Source: Opitutia bacterium (GTDB taxonomy: Bacteria > Verrucomicrobiota > Verrucomicrobiia > Opitutales > JANYDI01). Taken from it: DNA of 7,505 nucleotides. Made by a program: the position numbers and the translations under genes. The notes beneath the pieces were generated by a model. That model saw only the letters and a list, made by a program, of their open reading frames with translations, made no database searches and was not told the origin of the DNA. Shown here one piece after another: positions 1 to 6,785 of the stretch. Positions within the stretch are counted from its first letter, which is position 1, and the number at the start of each line of letters is the position of its first letter. Location of the stretch: contig JANYDI010000070.1 in the NCBI GenBank assembly GCA_025363695.1, positions 1 through 7,505 of the forward strand. The letters run 5' to 3'.

Positions 1-40
1 GCTCCCCTTGGCCCTTTTAAACCTTCAACGCTCACCTTAT
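1..40 (-). repeat. Inverted repeat, left copy (partner at 7154-7189)
   Basis: The reverse complement of 1-40 matches 7154-7189 of the plus strand: ATAAGGT, AGCG and TTAAA blocks in the same order, ending in a perfect 17-base match, AAAGGGCCAAGGGGAGC. A few single-base gaps separate the blocks. It starts inside the last codons of the LOG-family gene and is cut by the window edge, so more of the element may lie outside. Confidence 0.65.
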
Positions 41-826
41 CCCCTTGGTCACCGTCGTAAAGGCCTCCTGAACGCAGTCGCAGAAGTGGAGGCACTCGAG
101 TTCGTCTTGGGTTACCAGGCCATTATCTACAAGGGATGGGAAGTTGATGATGGACCTCCAGAAGGCAGAGCCGTAGAGGATGAGGGGGGTGCTCAGGGTC
201 ATGCGGTGCGTTTTTAGAAGGGTAAGGACTTCGAAGAGTTCATCGAGGGTGCCTAGGCCACCAGGAAAGACGATAATGGCTCGAGCCAGGTTGAGAAACC
301 AAAACTTGCGGGCAAAGAAGTACTGGAACTTGAAGTTGAGCTCTGGGGGGATGTAGCTGTTGGCTTTTCGCTCACTGGGGATGTCTATCCCAAAGCCGAT
401 GGAGACGCCGCCGACGCGATGGGCACCGCGATTGGCGGCTTCCATGATGCCAAAGTTGCCTCCGGAGCAAATGACATGGCGGTTTTGCGGGTCTTGAGCG
501 AGGGACCACTGGGTGAGTTCCGCAGCGAGGGCTTCCGCCTGGGTGTAGTAGACGGACATTTTTAGGGCGTTGCTGGCGATGAGGCGCTCAGCAGCCGTGG
601 CGGCGGGATTGGCGTAAACGGCATCCTGTTGGGCCTGAGCTGTATGAGGTTCAAGGATGCGGGCTGAGCCAAAAAAGACGATTGTATTGTGGATGCCAGC
701 CTTACGTAGACGCACTTCGGGCTCCAGGAGTTCGCAGTGAATACGGATCAAACGGGCATCGTGGCTCTCCATAAAGGGGCTGAGCTTGTAGGCGTAATGG
801 AGCTGGGAAGGCTCTGGATGCTGCAT
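32..826 (-). CDS. LOG-family (TIGR00730) Rossmann-fold protein, probable nucleoside monophosphate phosphoribohydrolase
   Basis: A 264-aa protein of the lysine decarboxylase-like/LOG family. Characterised members hydrolyse the N-glycosidic bond of AMP or cytokinin monophosphates, releasing ribose 5-phosphate; the true substrate of many bacterial members is unknown. Visible motifs are GSAR at 53-56, the glycine-rich SGGNFGIMEAANRGA at 121-135, ARKFWF at 172-177 and the family signature PGGLGTLDE at 188-196, whose Arg/Glu-type residues form the active site in the family. No signal peptide, so cytoplasmic. The ATG at 826 is favoured because residues from about 11 (AYKLSPF...RLIRIHCELLEPE) resemble the N-terminal extension of proteobacterial homologues, and the next Met (19) would cut into it. 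A promoter-like sequence ends only 8 bp before this ATG, suggesting a leaderless mRNA. The stop is TGA at 34-32. The last codons run into a repeat shared with 7154-7189. It is divergent from the next gene. The family call is firm; the substrate is not. Confidence 0.93.
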   Translation of the reverse strand: MQHPEPSQLHYAYKLSPFMESHDARLIRIHCELLEPEVRLRKAGIHNTIVFFGSARILEPHTAQAQQDAVYANPAATAAERLIASNALKMSVYYTQAEALAAELTQWSLAQDPQNRHVICSGGNFGIMEAANRGAHRVGGVSIGFGIDIPSERKANSYIPPELNFKFQYFFARKFWFLNLARAIIVFPGGLGTLDELFEVLTLLKTHRMTLSTPLILYGSAFWRSIINFPSLVDNGLVTQDELECLHFCDCVQEAFTTVTKGIR

Positions 827-834
827 AATAATGT

Positions 835-863
835 ATTCTACGATAAAACTCCCAGTAATTCAA
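835..863 (-). promoter_or_regulatory. Sigma70-like promoter of the LOG-family gene
   Basis: Read on the minus strand: TTGAAT (863-858), a 17-bp spacer, then TAGAAT (840-835). Both hexamers match the consensus at most positions. Transcription should start about 7 bp on, near 828, which is 1-3 bases before the ATG at 826. The transcript would therefore be leaderless or nearly so, consistent with the absence of any ribosome binding site. This is a motif-based call. Confidence 0.5.
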
Positions 864-946
864 GTAATTATTTAACAACATGTCTTAATGCATAAAAATC
901 CACTATGAAATTTTATTAAAATTCTAACAATAATGAAATAAAAGTA

Positions 947-975
947 TTGAAATTTTAAAACACACAGGGTATAAG
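947..975 (+). promoter_or_regulatory. Sigma70-like promoter of the exported basic-tail protein gene
   Basis: TTGAAA (947-952), a 17-bp spacer, then TATAAG (970-975). Transcription would start near 982, giving a leader of about 34 nt to the ATG at 1016 or about 67 nt to the ATG at 1049. It could also drive fbaB and the permease downstream, since no terminator is evident between these genes. Motif-based only. Confidence 0.5.
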
Positions 976-1015
976 TTGTTTAAAAGTAATTTTAAAACAA
1001 CAACACATTAATAGT

Positions 1016-2338
1016 ATGCAAATAACAAAAAATACTAGCATTAGTATGATGAAATACAAGACAACTATCAACTGGATTGGCGTTGTTGGCTGCAGTGTTA
1101 TTATGATTTATGGATCTTTGCGAGCCAACTCGGAGCCGATGTTTTATGATGTCAGCAACCCGGAATCTTCTGAAAAAATCACTCAAATGCCCATTTGGAA
1201 GCGTATACAGGCCCTGGGGGATCAAAGGGAGACCTTGGATTACGAGCTCTTGTTTGCTGCCCATATGAAAGCGGATACGCAAACCGCTCAGCGCCTGGAG
1301 CAAGAGCCTGGCATGCAGCAACTTATGGAGATTTTTAGGGCCCAAATGGGTAATACGTCTTTGGCTGTAAAGACGCTTTTGGAGCAAGGGCTGCTGGACT
1401 GTTACTTGGTCATACAGGGCTACGTTCCTAGGGCCAATCGTTGGAGTTTGATGCTGAAACGCTCCAACTCTGCGCCAGATCAGATCGCTTGGGTGGCGAA
1501 TGAAGACACGACCCTCCAGTGGATAAACCAAGAGGAGCAAGCCTGGGTGCACCCCGAGGACTCACGCAAGCGCGGGCTGTCTTGCTGTTTTTGGAGGGAT
1601 CGGGCCATGCTTACCCAACATATCGTTTTGAATGAAACCGATAGCTTTTTGTTCAAAGAAAAACGCCAGCACACGAAAAGCATCACCCCTGAGAGCGTCC
1701 TTGAAGCCTATTTTTTAGGGCCCATAGAAGATGTATTTGAAGTTAAATTAACCCCAGCGCCCCAAGAGGAATGCGTCCTGGTAGAATTACTGGGTGAAAC
1801 CGAATGGCTGCGAATAGCTCAGGAAATTGCCAATTTGCAAGCAGAGCTTGACTCACCTACCGGACTGGAGCTCACGCCCATGCCCATGATGATCGAAGCC
1901 ATACAGGTTAACGAAAACACCTTCAGCGCACAGCCCTCTTTTAAAAAAGTTCGTGGAAAGTCTAGATTCCTAGGCACTAAAAAGCCAGCTGAGGAGACCC
2001 CAAAAGCTCCGGTAACCAACCCACCTACGCAGGCTGCACGCGTGCAAACCCAGAGCTCACGGACTTTGCAGACAAGCAAGCCTAAGCCTGCCAAGCCCAA
2101 GGGACCGCTTACACGCAGCCAACAAAAACGACAAGCGGAGATGCAGCGCATCCAAAAAAGACAGGCCTACAAGCGCCGTGTTAGGCAAAAAGAAATGGCC
2201 TGGCAAAAAAGGCAAAGAAAAACACGACGCTCCAGCACTGCAACTACGCGGCTGAGCACAAGCCAAAAAAGAGCTAGGGCCCTGGCGATGGCTAAGGCTA
2301 TCATGAAGGGAAGAGCCATGAAAAAGGCCGTTGCGTAG
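1016..2338 (+). CDS. Unrecognised exported protein with a strongly basic C-terminal tail
   Basis: A 440-aa protein I cannot assign to a family. Residues 12-38 look like a Sec signal peptide or N-terminal anchor: basic MKYK, then a hydrophobic core (IGVVGCSVIMIYG) and a possible cleavage near SLRANSE. Because a signal peptide normally starts close to its basic residues, the real start may be the ATG at 1046 or 1049 rather than 1016; no start has a ribosome binding site. Residues 55-300 are mixed polar/hydrophobic with many Gln, Glu and Trp and look like a soluble periplasmic or secreted domain, with two adjacent Cys (190-191). Residues 308-440 change character: Pro/Lys/Thr-rich, then a tail in which about 30 of the last 90 residues are Lys or Arg and almost none acidic. 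Such a tail could bind nucleic acid, lipid A or other anionic polymers (inference). It ends with TAG, 65 bp before fbaB. The reading frame is convincing; the function is unknown. Confidence 0.82.
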   Translation: MQITKNTSISMMKYKTTINWIGVVGCSVIMIYGSLRANSEPMFYDVSNPESSEKITQMPIWKRIQALGDQRETLDYELLFAAHMKADTQTAQRLEQEPGMQQLMEIFRAQMGNTSLAVKTLLEQGLLDCYLVIQGYVPRANRWSLMLKRSNSAPDQIAWVANEDTTLQWINQEEQAWVHPEDSRKRGLSCCFWRDRAMLTQHIVLNETDSFLFKEKRQHTKSITPESVLEAYFLGPIEDVFEVKLTPAPQEECVLVELLGETEWLRIAQEIANLQAELDSPTGLELTPMPMMIEAIQVNENTFSAQPSFKKVRGKSRFLGTKKPAEETPKAPVTNPPTQAARVQTQSSRTLQTSKPKPAKPKGPLTRSQQKRQAEMQRIQKRQAYKRRVRQKEMAWQKRQRKTRRSSTATTRLSTSQKRARALAMAKAIMKGRAMKKAVA

Positions 2339-2403
2339 GGGTGAGGAGGAGCGATCAAAAAAAGCTTGCTTATTTTTTACCAAGTCGATACCGTCCTCAT
2401 GCT

Positions 2404-3468
2404 ATGATAGATACGATTGTTCAGGCGCTTGGGCAACAGGCGCGTTACTACCTTGAATACCGCTGCGAGGGTATCGACAAGGGGCTTTTGCACTTGCCGG
2501 GGGAGGACTTTGTGAGCCGCAACTTTGGCCCTTCGGACCGCAATCTACGGGTTTTGGCCAACTTGCAACGCCTTTTGGGTACCGGACGCTTAGCGCACAC
2601 AGGGTACTTGTCGATTTTACCGGTAGATCAGGGGATTGAGCATTCCGCGGGGGCAAGTTTTGCGAAAAATCCCCTCTATTTTGATCCTGAAAACATCGTC
2701 AAGCTCGCGCTTGAAGGTGGCTGTAATGCCGTGGCTTCGACCTTTGGGGTACTCGGAAGCGTGGCGCGTCGCTACGCACACCGCATTCCCTTTATTGTTA
2801 AAATAAACCATAATCAGCTACTGACTTGTCCCAATACGTTTGATCAAATCCTTTTTGGAACCATCGATGAAGCCTATGCCATGGGGGCTGCGGCTGTAGG
2901 GGCCACGATTTATTTTGGTTCCGAGGAGAGTAATCGTCAAATCATGGAAGTCGCTGAGGCCTTTGCCTATGCGCATGAGCTTGGCATGGCCACGGTTTTA
3001 TGGTGCTATTTGCGCAATCCTGCCTTCAAAAAAGACAAGGACTACCACTTGGCTGCTGACCTGACAGGCCAGGCCAATCACTTAGGCGCGACAATACAGG
3101 CCGACATCGTCAAGCAGAAGCTTCCTGAGGTCAATGGCGGCTATAAGGCCCTCAATATGGACGGCTCCAGCTACGGGAAAATCGATAAACGTGTTTACGA
3201 AACCCTGACAACGGATCATCCTATTGATCTGTGCCGCTATCAGGTAGCGAACAGCTACATGGGGCGTGCAGGCCTCATTAACAGCGGGGGTGCTTCGGGA
3301 GACAACGATTTTGCTGAGGCTATTACTACGGCCGTTATCAATAAGCGCGCTGGCGGCATGGGGCTTATTTCGGGTCGCAAAGCCTTTCAAAGGCCGATGC
3401 CCGAAGGCATAAAGCTCCTGAATGCGATCCAGGATGTTTACCTATGTCCTCAGGTGAGCATTGCTTAG
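2404..3468 (+). CDS. fbaB: Class I fructose-bisphosphate aldolase, FbaB/DhnA type
   Basis: A 354-aa cytoplasmic enzyme that cleaves fructose 1,6-bisphosphate to dihydroxyacetone phosphate and glyceraldehyde 3-phosphate through a Schiff base, in glycolysis and gluconeogenesis. It aligns with E. coli FbaB (350 aa, from memory) over its whole length: SILPVDQGIEHS at 70-81, ATIYFGSEES at 167-176, DLTGQANHL at 219-227, ADIVKQK with the expected Schiff-base lysine at 237, then NSGGASG and RAGGMGLISGRKAF forming the phosphate-binding part. The frame is open back to a GTG at 2341, but the ATG at 2404 (MIDTIVQALG) matches the start of FbaB (MTDIAQLLG), so I use it. There is no ribosome binding site before it; a GAGGAGG at 2343-2349 is 54 bp too far upstream. 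The stop is TAG at 3466-3468, with the metal permease starting 10 bp later. All expected key residues are present, so it should be active. Confidence 0.97.
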   Translation: MIDTIVQALGQQARYYLEYRCEGIDKGLLHLPGEDFVSRNFGPSDRNLRVLANLQRLLGTGRLAHTGYLSILPVDQGIEHSAGASFAKNPLYFDPENIVKLALEGGCNAVASTFGVLGSVARRYAHRIPFIVKINHNQLLTCPNTFDQILFGTIDEAYAMGAAAVGATIYFGSEESNRQIMEVAEAFAYAHELGMATVLWCYLRNPAFKKDKDYHLAADLTGQANHLGATIQADIVKQKLPEVNGGYKALNMDGSSYGKIDKRVYETLTTDHPIDLCRYQVANSYMGRAGLINSGGASGDNDFAEAITTAVINKRAGGMGLISGRKAFQRPMPEGIKLLNAIQDVYLCPQVSIA

Positions 3469-3478
3469 TCGCTGACCA

Positions 3479-4285
3479 ATGAACCCTCTAGATGCCTTTG
3501 ACCATGGCTTTATGCAAAGGGCCCTTTGGGCGTCCTTGCTGGCCGGGGCCAATTGCGCCTTAGTGGGAGCCTATATCGTTTTGCGCCGCATGGCCTTTAT
3601 CGGCGGGGCCCTCAGCCATACCTTGTTGCCAGGGGTTATTTTAGCGTATTGGCTGCATTGGCCCTTATTTTGGGGAGGCCTCTTGGCGGGCCTGGCAACA
3701 GCTGGCGGAGTAGGAGCTTTGGTGCAGCGCCATAAGGTTTATGAGGATACGGCCATCGGCATTGTATTGTCCTCGCTGTTTGCGCTGGGCATCCTGATGG
3801 TGAGCTGCACGCAGTCGTTTAAAAACTTTGAAAGTCTGCTGATTGGCAACGTATTAGGGGTTTCCTCGGCCGACCTCATCTTTACGCTTAAAATTTCATG
3901 CGTATTACTGCTGACCCTTTTTTTATTCCATAAGGAGTTGGAGCTGAGCTCCTTCGATGCCGAATACGCCACCTTTATTGGAACGCGCCCCAAGGCCCTT
4001 AATTACCTGCTTTTGTGCCTGGTGGCCCTGAGCGTCGTTTCCTCCCTATCTGTCACCGGAACGCTTTTGGCCAACGCCTTTCTGATTATCCCCGCCGCTA
4101 CCGCCCGCTTGCTGTCGGACCGCCTCTGTGTTATTTTGGCCCTCTGTGTGCTCTTTTCCAGCCTGTCTAGCTTTATTGGCCTCGTTTTATCTTACACCTA
4201 CAATGTGTCCTGCGGGGCCGCCATCGTCCTGGTGTGTAGTGGCTTTTTTATGCTGGCGAAGCTATGGAGTTGGAGTAAGGGCTAA
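3479..4285 (+). CDS. Metal ABC transporter permease, ZnuB/MntB/TroC-like (ABC-3 family)
   Basis: A 268-aa polytopic inner-membrane protein. Family members form the channel that carries Zn2+, Mn2+ or Fe2+ delivered by a periplasmic binding protein, driven by a cytoplasmic ATPase. Evidence: about seven to eight hydrophobic segments; the N-terminal signature GANCALVGAYIVLRRMAFIG (23-42) followed by GALSHTLLPG (43-52); the ATPase-contact region AEYATFIGTRPKA (161-173); and the conserved GTLLANAFLIIPAATARLL (194-212). The length is normal for the family. Metal preference cannot be read from the sequence, so no symbol is given. It starts 10 bp after the fbaB stop, so it is probably on the same transcript, yet no ATPase or binding-protein gene is in the window; those partners must lie elsewhere if the transporter works. 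The TAA stop at 4283-4285 is also the first bases of palindromic repeat A. Confidence 0.94.
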   Translation: MNPLDAFDHGFMQRALWASLLAGANCALVGAYIVLRRMAFIGGALSHTLLPGVILAYWLHWPLFWGGLLAGLATAGGVGALVQRHKVYEDTAIGIVLSSLFALGILMVSCTQSFKNFESLLIGNVLGVSSADLIFTLKISCVLLLTLFLFHKELELSSFDAEYATFIGTRPKALNYLLLCLVALSVVSSLSVTGTLLANAFLIIPAATARLLSDRLCVILALCVLFSSLSSFIGLVLSYTYNVSCGAAIVLVCSGFFMLAKLWSWSKG

Positions 4286-4418
4286 GGGGCGCTTGCGGGC
4301 ACTCGTGCCTTAGGATCCCCTACAGGTAGGCAATTTTATAAAATGCTAGCGCATTTTAGTAAAATTGCCTACCTGGGCAGGGCGAACCTAAGGCCCCTCC
4401 TTGGCTCTCCGAAGCCAT
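4283..4418 (+). repeat. Complex palindromic repeat, copy A
   Basis: The central hairpin has arms 4324-4346 and 4351-4374, complementary over 23 bp with one unpaired base and a TAGC loop. Outside it, GCCTTAGG (4307-4314) pairs with CCTAAGGC (4387-4394), and a small hairpin follows (TGGCT 4402-4406 with AGCCA 4413-4417). The motif GGATCCCCT lies at 4313-4321. The 19-base core 4340-4358 is identical to 7229-7247 in copy B, while the arms differ but stay paired. The element begins at the permease stop and fills most of the spacer before the ART-like gene. There is no T-run after the hairpin, so it is not a classical intrinsic terminator. Confidence 0.85.
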
Positions 4419-4431
4419 CGAATTTTTGAAT

Positions 4432-4449
4432 AAATCGATTTAACGTTAA
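4432..4449. promoter_or_regulatory. Two overlapping 10-bp palindromes upstream of the ART-like gene
   Basis: AAATCGATTT (4432-4441) and TTAACGTTAA (4440-4449) are both perfect palindromes, overlap by two bases, and lie 38 bp before the ATG at 4488. A TTGAAT at 4426-4431 could be a -35 box, but no good -10 follows at the right spacing. This could be an operator; AT-rich palindromes this short also arise by chance. Confidence 0.3.
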
Positions 4450-4487
4450 GTAATGGGTGGAATTTTCCGTTGTTATAGCTGTACGCT

Positions 4488-4691
4488 ATGCCACAAAATC
4501 CCATTAATCTCGGTAATAAAAATCAAGACTATAGCCCGGTTGGTATCCCCAACGTTTCGACCGGCACGCTGACGAGCGCCGATGGTTATGTCCGTTCCGT
4601 AGAGCATGCGGCTTCAGCAGAGCCGCGCACACAAACGGGTAAACACGAGTCCGCACCGACTACGCCCTTAAGCAGCCGACAGGCATTTTAG
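4488..4691 (+). CDS. N-terminal fragment of the interrupted ART-like gene (67 aa)
   Basis: The part before the internal TAG. It is rich in Ser, Thr, Pro, Asn and Gln, has no hydrophobic core, and resembles the unstructured N-termini of type III or type IV secreted effectors, though that is composition only. Its ATG has no ribosome binding site. If the stop is obeyed, this 67-residue peptide is all that is made from the normal start. I see no sign that it is an independent small gene: the same frame continues without a break in coding character after the stop. Confidence 0.4.
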   Translation: MPQNPINLGNKNQDYSPVGIPNVSTGTLTSADGYVRSVEHAASAEPRTQTGKHESAPTTPLSSRQAF

Positions 4692-5033
4692 GACTTACGC
4701 CAAAATACGCAGGCCGATAAGCTGACAGCAGCTGCCATAGGGGTTTTTAACCAACCCGGTGCCAAAACCTTTCAAAAACACCTTGAGGCAGCCCGACAAG
4801 AGGCTCAGAAGCGCTTTCCTCCAAAGCCCAAAGATACGAGCACTTTTGCCTTTTTCAGTCAGTTTATCTATGCCAAAGAACTCGAGGCTGAGGAGAAATC
4901 GCGGCTTAAGCGCTGTGAAACGTGGGCCCAAAATCAGGCTACTTTTAGAGCTACCGTAGCCACTACTCAAACTAAAATAGACCGTTACAGCACAGAGCTT
5001 GGAACGAAACCTGAAGTAAAAAGCCAAGAAGCC

Positions 5034-6785
5034 TTGCTCAATCAGCTGGAAAACATCGCAAAAACGGATCCTAAAGGGCTTCATGAGCTCATCAAAGAAC
5101 AGCTCTTTTTTGCGAACATGGATTTGATGGAACAAAAAATCCATAAAATACGCCCAGATATTGTGCTGACAGAAAGCTTTTTGCGCGACAAACCAGACAG
5201 CCTGATCTTCAAGGCAGATAAGCCCATAGGCGAGCGCATCCACGACATCAAGAATTGGCTGATTCACGACTTCCAAAACCTTTCTGCCGAAGAAAAAAAG
5301 GTTCGCCGAACAACCCTAGAAGCCCTTGTTGTCCAATTTGAAGCCTATATGGCACCAGCGAGTGAAGATACTTTTCTGTTCCGTGATAAAAAAGATCCAG
5401 GCTATGTCGCTGCTGGCCTTTACCGAAGCGACTTGAAGCTCAAAGCACACCTTAGAGAGCTTTGCTTTTTACTAAAATCAGAAGATGAACTCCAGCAACT
5501 CGGACCGGACGCAAAAGATCTTGAAAAAAAGCTCAGTCAATCGAAGACGCAATTCAACGAGGACATCAAAAAAAATCCCTTGTCCGTCAAAGCTGATCTT
5601 GATAATCGTGAAAAAGCGGCCTATGTTTTTGGTCTTTCGCCGCTTCAGTGGCCAGAAGCTACTGAAATCCACAGCCACATAGACGCCTGGGCGCAGGATC
5701 CTCAGCAACGCCTACCGCACCAGATAGACACGTTTTACGCCTACTTTTCTAAAAAACCTGCAGAAACCAAAGCCGTCTACCAGCAGTGGTACCAAGAAGT
5801 GCACTCGCACTACAATTACGAAGGTCAAAGCGGTAATAATGACAAAGATAGATTTACAAATCAAACATACCCGAGCTTTGACTTTTTAACTCAAAAGTTA
5901 GCAGATGCCGTAAAAGACGAAAGCCTAACGAAAAACTTATTGCCCTTGTTTTTGCATCCAGGTGTTTTGCAGAACCGCGGAGCCTTGTTTGCCTTTATAA
6001 AAAACCTTTCTCCCGAAGAACAAACAGCCTTAGCTCAACAAGAAAACCCCGCTGCCAGTTTGCTCAAAAAGTTCAGTGACCACCTGGGCACCCAGGAGGT
6101 CTACCGCGGCATGGTTTTGACGCCTGAACAAAATGAAAAAATCCGCCAAGAAGGCATCAAGAGCGTAGGGCAACTCAATGGCCATCACGAAGAGAATGTC
6201 CACAACCTACTTGCCCCTGGCGGTTCTCCGGTTCAACTGACACTTGCAGATCACGTCAAGGCACGCTTTGAGGAGGGGAAGTCCCAGACCTACAAACACA
6301 GCGCAGCGATTTCAGGCTCAATACAAGGAAAAATATCACGCTATATTGGTCAAGCTTTTGGAGACACGGATAGAGAAGGAAATATTAAAGATAAGCATGC
6401 CCATTTATACGTCTACAGGATGGAAATTCCTAAAATAGACCTGATATATACCCATAAGGATGCATCTGAGGAAACGGATCAAGGAGCATATTCTAAAGGA
6501 AAACAAACAAGTTTCTTTCCTTCAATCGGAGATACTAACCCTGACATGAAGGGTATACGTCTAGCGCGCCCTACCAAGGCTATCAAAGGCACGGTGCTCA
6601 ATAAAGGGGTAAACCCCATCGAAACAGAGGGCGACAAACAGTATCAGGAACTCGAATTAAATGAAGGCACAGAAGTCTTTTTAATGGGCAAAATTCTCCC
6701 AGAATGGATTCAAGATATCAAAAAAGCCAGCGACAAAACTCGAAGTTTTGGCCCTACAAGCAAAGACACAGCGGCAAGCCCTTAG
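5034..6785 (+). CDS. Downstream open part of the ART-like gene (583 aa from a TTG)
   Basis: The longest stop-free stretch of the interrupted gene that could be started independently. The TTG at 5034 has no ribosome binding site and lies in the middle of a helical region (SQEALLNQLENIA), so it is probably not a real start; the first in-frame ATG after the internal stop is at 5118. If translated alone, the product would keep the whole putative ADP-ribosyltransferase domain (Arg358, Ser427/Ser429, Glu539/Glu541 in this numbering) but lose the N-terminal 182 residues, where a secretion signal would be expected. The 3' end overlaps the end of the convergent prepilin-like gene by 32 bp. Best read as part of the 4488-6785 gene. 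Confidence 0.65.
   Translation: MLNQLENIAKTDPKGLHELIKEQLFFANMDLMEQKIHKIRPDIVLTESFLRDKPDSLIFKADKPIGERIHDIKNWLIHDFQNLSAEEKKVRRTTLEALVVQFEAYMAPASEDTFLFRDKKDPGYVAAGLYRSDLKLKAHLRELCFLLKSEDELQQLGPDAKDLEKKLSQSKTQFNEDIKKNPLSVKADLDNREKAAYVFGLSPLQWPEATEIHSHIDAWAQDPQQRLPHQIDTFYAYFSKKPAETKAVYQQWYQEVHSHYNYEGQSGNNDKDRFTNQTYPSFDFLTQKLADAVKDESLTKNLLPLFLHPGVLQNRGALFAFIKNLSPEEQTALAQQENPAASLLKKFSDHLGTQEVYRGMVLTPEQNEKIRQEGIKSVGQLNGHHEENVHNLLAPGGSPVQLTLADHVKARFEEGKSQTYKHSAAISGSIQGKISRYIGQAFGDTDREGNIKDKHAHLYVYRMEIPKIDLIYTHKDASEETDQGAYSKGKQTSFFPSIGDTNPDMKGIRLARPTKAIKGTVLNKGVNPIETEGDKQYQELELNEGTEVFLMGKILPEWIQDIKKASDKTRSFGPTSKDTAASP

Larger units (their letters stand above)
827..1015. other. AT-rich divergent intergenic region
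   Basis: A 189-bp spacer between two divergent genes, much richer in A/T than the coding DNA on either side. It holds one promoter-like element for each direction, the minus-strand one at 835-863 and the plus-strand one at 947-975. The stretch between them (864-946) has AT runs but no clear dyad or operator. No small gene or RNA gene was seen in it. Confidence 0.6.
4488..6785 (+). pseudogene. ADP-ribosyltransferase-like effector/toxin gene interrupted by one in-frame TAG
   Basis: One 765-codon frame runs from the ATG at 4488 to the TAG at 6783-6785, with a single internal stop, TAG at codon 68 (4689-4691). The frame after it is open (DLRQNTQADKLTAAAIG...) and reads like protein up to and through the downstream ORF, so I treat it as one gene. 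Layout: 1-67 Ser/Thr/Pro/Gln-rich and probably disordered, like secretion-signal regions of effectors (inference); 69-520 polar, Lys/Glu/Gln-rich and probably helical; about 525-750 a putative ART fold with YRG (Arg540), SGS (Ser609, Ser611), and QELELNEGT holding Glu721-x-Glu723, matching the R-S-E signature including the usual 'GT' after ExE. No Sec signal or membrane segment is seen. It sits between palindromic repeats. The TAG may be a nonsense mutation, a sequencing error, or read through. TAG ends several neighbouring genes, so it is not generally reassigned. The single-gene interpretation is strong; the ART call is moderate. Confidence 0.72.

Noticed and set aside
992..1552. A 186-aa minus-strand ORF
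   Set aside because: Antisense to the exported basic-tail protein; no recognisable motif, and it would run into the plus-strand promoter. Treated as a shadow frame.
2343..2349. GAGGAGG as a ribosome binding site
   Set aside because: No start codon in the aldolase frame lies 5-12 bases after it; the family-supported start is 54 bp downstream.
2341..2403. GTG start giving a 375-aa aldolase
   Set aside because: The extra 21 residues do not belong to the FbaB family, while the ATG at 2404 lines up with the start of E. coli FbaB and puts the Schiff-base lysine at 237.
4324..4374. Main hairpin of repeat A as an intrinsic terminator
   Set aside because: The stem is AT-rich in the middle and is followed by GGGCAGGG, not a T-run. 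The same fold recurs in copies B and C away from any consistent gene end.
4689..4691. TAG as a generally reassigned sense codon
   Set aside because: TAG terminates the genes ending at 2338, 3468, 6785 and 6754 (minus) at sensible family lengths or positions, so it works as a normal stop in this genome.
4695..5276. A 193-aa minus-strand ORF opposite the start of the large gene
   Set aside because: It is antisense to a plus-strand frame that is open from 4692 through 6785 with polar, helix-like protein character. The minus-strand product has no motif and an improbable Leu/Phe/Cys-rich composition.
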